Made by a program: the position numbers and the translations under genes. From Xanthobacteraceae bacterium (GTDB lineage Bacteria; Pseudomonadota; Alphaproteobacteria; Rhizobiales; Xanthobacteraceae), in contig JASHQS010000291.1 of the NCBI GenBank assembly GCA_030038995.1, positions 1 through 64,000 of the forward strand: 64,000 bases of DNA, read 5' to 3'. The notes under the pieces are model-generated. The model saw nothing but the letters and a program-made list of their open reading frames with translations. It was not told the DNA's origin and ran no database searches. Positions 61,750-64,000 of this stretch are shown here, piece by piece. How positions within the stretch are numbered: the stretch's first letter is position 1; each line of letters starts with the position of its first letter.

Positions 61750-62961
61750 TCACTTCATCGGGCACTTGTCGTGGAACTTGTCCTGGTCGTTCTTGACGAT
61801 GAGCGACACCGTGTGCAGCGAGTAGCTGCCGTCGGGATTTTTCGCGGCATCCTGCAGATAGAAGTTCTGAATCGGGATGTGGTTGTTGCCGAACTTGAAG
61901 TTGCCGCGCACCGACTTGAAGTTGGCGCGCTCGATCGCCTTGCGCAGGCCTTCCTTGTCGGCGATGTTGCCGTGCACCGCCCTGACCGCGGAGTCGAGCA
62001 GCGGCACCGCGTCGTAGGTGTCGGCGCCGTAGAACGACGGCGACGAATGGTACTTCGCCCGGTAATCGGCGACGAATTTCTTGTTCGTCGGATTGGGCAG
62101 ATCGTTGACCCAGTTTTGCGCGCCGGGAATGCCGACCGCGAGGTCTTTGAGCCGCGGCAGCGACAGATCGTCGATGGTGAACGCGGTGTAGAGCGGAATC
62201 TGGCCCTTCAGTCCGCTCTCGGCGTATTGCGTCACGAACTGGATGCCGGCGCCGCCCGGATAGAAGGCGAAGATGGCGTCGGGGTGGACTTCGCGCGCCT
62301 TCGACAGCTCGGCGGAAAAATCGAGCTGGTTGGGCCAGGGCGTCAGCTCCTGGCCGACGACCTTGCCTGTGAACGTGCTCTGCAGGCCGTGCAGCATGTC
62401 CTTGCCGGCGATGTAGTTCGGCCCCATCAGGAACGCGGTCTTGACGCCCTTCTGGTTCATGTAGGTGCCGATCGCGGCCGGCGTCTGGTCGTTCTGCCAC
62501 GAGGTCGAGAACACGTAGGGCGAGCACATCGGACCGGCGAGTTCCGAGGCCCCGGCATTGGTAACGATCGTCACGGTCTTGGAATCGATCAGCGGCTTGA
62601 GCGAAGCGACCATCACGTTCGACCAGATGTAGCCGACGACGAAGTCGACCTTGTCGGATTGGATCAGCTTCTGCGTCTTCTGCACGCCGACTTCGGGCTT
62701 GATCTGGTCGTCCTCGTAGATGACCTGGACCGGCAGACCGCCGAGCTTGCGGCCGACATGGTCGAGGCCGAGCTCGAACGAATTGCGCATGTCGTTGCCG
62801 ATCGCGGCGGCCGGACCGCTGAAGGTCGAGATGAAGCCGATCTTGATGGTCTTCTGCGGCGCCATCATGCTTTGCGCCGCCGCCTGTTCGATGGCTGCCG
62901 CACCGGCCGCAAGGGCGAGCGCGGCGCCCCCCAAAATCCACGGTCTGATCGTCGCGCGCAT
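61750..62961 (-). CDS. Liv-type ABC transporter substrate-binding protein
   Basis: A 403-residue periplasmic protein of the type I (Leu/Ile/Val-like) binding-protein family. The signal peptide is about residues 1-29 (ending EQAAAQS). Mature-protein motifs include KIGFISTFSGPAAAIGNDM and SFELGLDHVG, typical of receptors for branched-chain amino acids or aromatic acids, with FAFYPGGAGIQFVTQYAESG in the second lobe. GGGAGGACG precedes the ATG at 62961; the frame is open far upstream but not protein-like. Proximity to an aromatic-acid operon hints at an aromatic ligand, without proof. Confidence 0.88.
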   Translation of the reverse strand: MRATIRPWILGGAALALAAGAAAIEQAAAQSMMAPQKTIKIGFISTFSGPAAAIGNDMRNSFELGLDHVGRKLGGLPVQVIYEDDQIKPEVGVQKTQKLIQSDKVDFVVGYIWSNVMVASLKPLIDSKTVTIVTNAGASELAGPMCSPYVFSTSWQNDQTPAAIGTYMNQKGVKTAFLMGPNYIAGKDMLHGLQSTFTGKVVGQELTPWPNQLDFSAELSKAREVHPDAIFAFYPGGAGIQFVTQYAESGLKGQIPLYTAFTIDDLSLPRLKDLAVGIPGAQNWVNDLPNPTNKKFVADYRAKYHSSPSFYGADTYDAVPLLDSAVRAVHGNIADKEGLRKAIERANFKSVRGNFKFGNNHIPIQNFYLQDAAKNPDGSYSLHTVSLIVKNDQDKFHDKCPMK

Positions 62962-63036
62962 GTCGTCCTCCCTTGGCAAGCTGCCCTGACCGGCCTTTGT
63001 AGAAAGGCGGCGAGCTTTGCGCAAGCGTCGCCCTCT

Positions 63037-63094
63037 TTCATCCTCGACCGCGCTTCGCTCGGTCCCGCTCGTCCGCTGCGCGGCGGAGGATGAA
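63037..63094. repeat. REP-like inverted repeat upstream of the Liv operon
   Basis: TTCATCCTC (63037-63045) and GAGGATGAA (63086-63094) are perfect 9-bp inverted arms around a GC-rich centre that has its own partial symmetry (CGCGCTTCGCTCG...GCTGCGCGGCG). It lies 76 bp upstream of the binding-protein start on the minus strand. Confidence 0.6.
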
Positions 63095-63600
63095 CAAGCA
63101 ACCCCGTTCTCGCGATGCGGTTTTTGCATCCGAGGTTTGCGGCACGGCCCGGACGAAACGTTGCCTCCCGAGCAAATAAAGAGGGAGGCGGAGCGCCGAC
63201 AGGCGCGTAGTCCACGGAGCCGCGCCGCGCGTTCGGACGTTGCCGTCTGAACACGCTTCGGGCGCGGCGCGCGCCACGGATCGATCCGGTTACCCGGACC
63301 GGGCCGCTGCGGGCGCGCTCGCCTCTCGGCGCTCCACCGCGGCTTTCCTCGCGCGGCTTTAGGCTGCACGCGATTCGGTCCAGGCCGCGCGTCACGCGAA
63401 CGGGAGGATCGGGCGTTACCCGATCATCATTCGCGCCTAAGCCAAGCACCTGGCGCCCCGACCCTAGTGTCGAGGGGGTCGATGCCCGGACCGCCCGGGA
63501 GCGGCGTGTGTGGCGCCGCCCGCAGGAACCGCGCTCGCTCCGCCCAAAGGAGCACCCTCGCGACAGGCATCCCTCAGGAGCGAGCGGCACGCCTAAGAAA
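63095..63600. other. Non-coding, structure-rich region (possible RNA gene)
   Basis: No convincing gene on either strand. It holds several potential stems: GCCTCCC (63163-63169) with GGGAGGC (63183-63189) around AGCAAATAAA; GACCC...GGGGGTC near 63460-63480; CCCGG...CCGGG near 63485-63500; and GGCGCC near 63452 and again near 63512. The density of short complementary blocks, without codon character, is what a structured RNA or a mosaic of palindromic repeats would show. I could not match it to a known RNA family. Confidence 0.4.
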
Positions 63601-64000
63601 CGATCGCCGCATGATTGTCAAGGTTGTCCCGTCACGCGTGGCTGAGGCATTGATTCTATGTGGATTTTTGTTTCCCCTCTGCTGGCCTGCTGCGAACGCC
63701 GTCACGCACTCGGTTATGATTCGTAAGAACCATAGCCGGATAACGCGATGCGCGATCCGGACAGCTTTTAGCCGCGCTCGAGCCTGGTATTCGCGGACGA
63801 GAGCTCATGTCAGCTTCTGTGTAGCTTTTCGGTCGCCGGCATGATGAGAGAGTGGGCGCGCTGATGCGGCCGGCGACCGAAAACCTGCACAAAAGCAGGC
63901 ATGGAAATACGAGACTACTCGCGCCTGACGATCCTATCCTCCGTCCGCATTCATAACCTGGATTGCTGCATCGGTCGTCAGTCTTGTTGCCAGAAGCTGG
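63601..64000. other. Window end: non-coding or weakly coding, with a long inverted repeat
   Basis: Base composition is less GC-rich than the genes. A 77-codon plus-strand frame at 63611-63844 (start IVKVVPSRVAEALILCGFLF) has a signal-peptide-like start but no ribosome-binding site and a basic, cysteine-scattered tail, so I do not call it. TTTTCGGTCGCCGGC (63826-63840) and GCCGGCGACCGAAAA (63869-63883) are perfect 15-bp inverted arms 28 bases apart. The last 115 bp show nothing recognisable. Confidence 0.5.

Noticed and set aside
62865-63590. Minus-strand frame of 241 codons upstream of the binding-protein gene
   Set aside because: Arg/Gly/Ser-rich low-quality translation through palindromic DNA; more likely a non-coding structured region.
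63611-63844. 77-codon frame with a signal-peptide-like start
   Set aside because: No ribosome-binding site, a scattered basic C-terminus, and its end falls in the inverted repeat; not enough to call a gene.

Overview
The window looks like part of the chromosome of a high-GC alphaproteobacterium, most probably a Hyphomicrobiales (Rhizobiales) soil bacterium of the Bradyrhizobiaceae/Xanthobacteraceae type. This is inferred from the style of the formate dehydrogenase cluster, the DUF3108, DUF3305 and DUF3306 families, the many palindromic intergenic repeats, and the load of genes for catabolism of aromatic and carbonyl compounds. I saw no rRNA or tRNA genes, CRISPR arrays, phage genes or complete transposases.

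Layout. 1-7.1 kb (minus strand): the start of a membrane protein, an enolase-superfamily dehydratase/racemase, a thiamine-diphosphate enzyme, and a Tat-exported three-subunit molybdenum aldehyde oxidase of the PaoABC type. 7.4-8.6 kb: an AI-2E-family permease. 8.9-21.0 kb (plus strand): one long, tightly overlapping locus encoding alternative complex III (ActA-F), a two-helix membrane protein, an Sco copper chaperone, and a caa3 cytochrome oxidase (subunits II with fused cytochrome c, I, III, IV). 21.1-24.9 kb (minus): a Tat-exported GMC dehydrogenase with a triheme cytochrome c. 25.1-31.2 kb: amidohydrolase, the tail of a lost acyl-CoA mutase gene, gamma-carbonic anhydrase, a DUF3108 protein, a quinone-oxidoreductase-like protein, an HpaB-type flavin monooxygenase and RidA. 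31.4-37.9 kb (minus): an aromatic acyl-CoA operon with a CoA ligase, enoyl-CoA hydratase, MarR regulator, SDR, and a fused CoA-thioester hydroxylase/old-yellow-enzyme reductase. 38-44 kb: a ring-hydroxylating dioxygenase remnant, MFS transporter, TfdA-like dioxygenase, a WD40-cytochrome c fusion, DoxX and an amidohydrolase. 44.5-45.1 kb: a type II toxin-antitoxin pair. 45.1-57.4 kb: a Tat-exported molybdenum formate dehydrogenase with its maturation genes. 57.6-63 kb (minus): a small membrane protein and a Liv-type ABC transporter. 63-64 kb: non-coding, rich in inverted repeats.

How it fits together. Several periplasmic dehydrogenases (aldehyde oxidase, GMC dehydrogenase with cytochrome c, formate dehydrogenase) collect electrons. 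The ACIII-caa3 locus supplies a quinol-to-oxygen route that does not need a cytochrome bc1 complex. The aromatic-CoA operon, HpaB, TfdA-like protein and Liv transporter suggest uptake and aerobic breakdown of aromatic acids.

Intergenic DNA carries several families of palindromic repeats. One is a MITE-like element of about 176 bp with 17-bp perfect terminal inverted repeats. It occurs at 33.2 kb, where it is flanked by a 10-bp direct repeat, and at 61.5 kb, with a related core at 42.9 kb.
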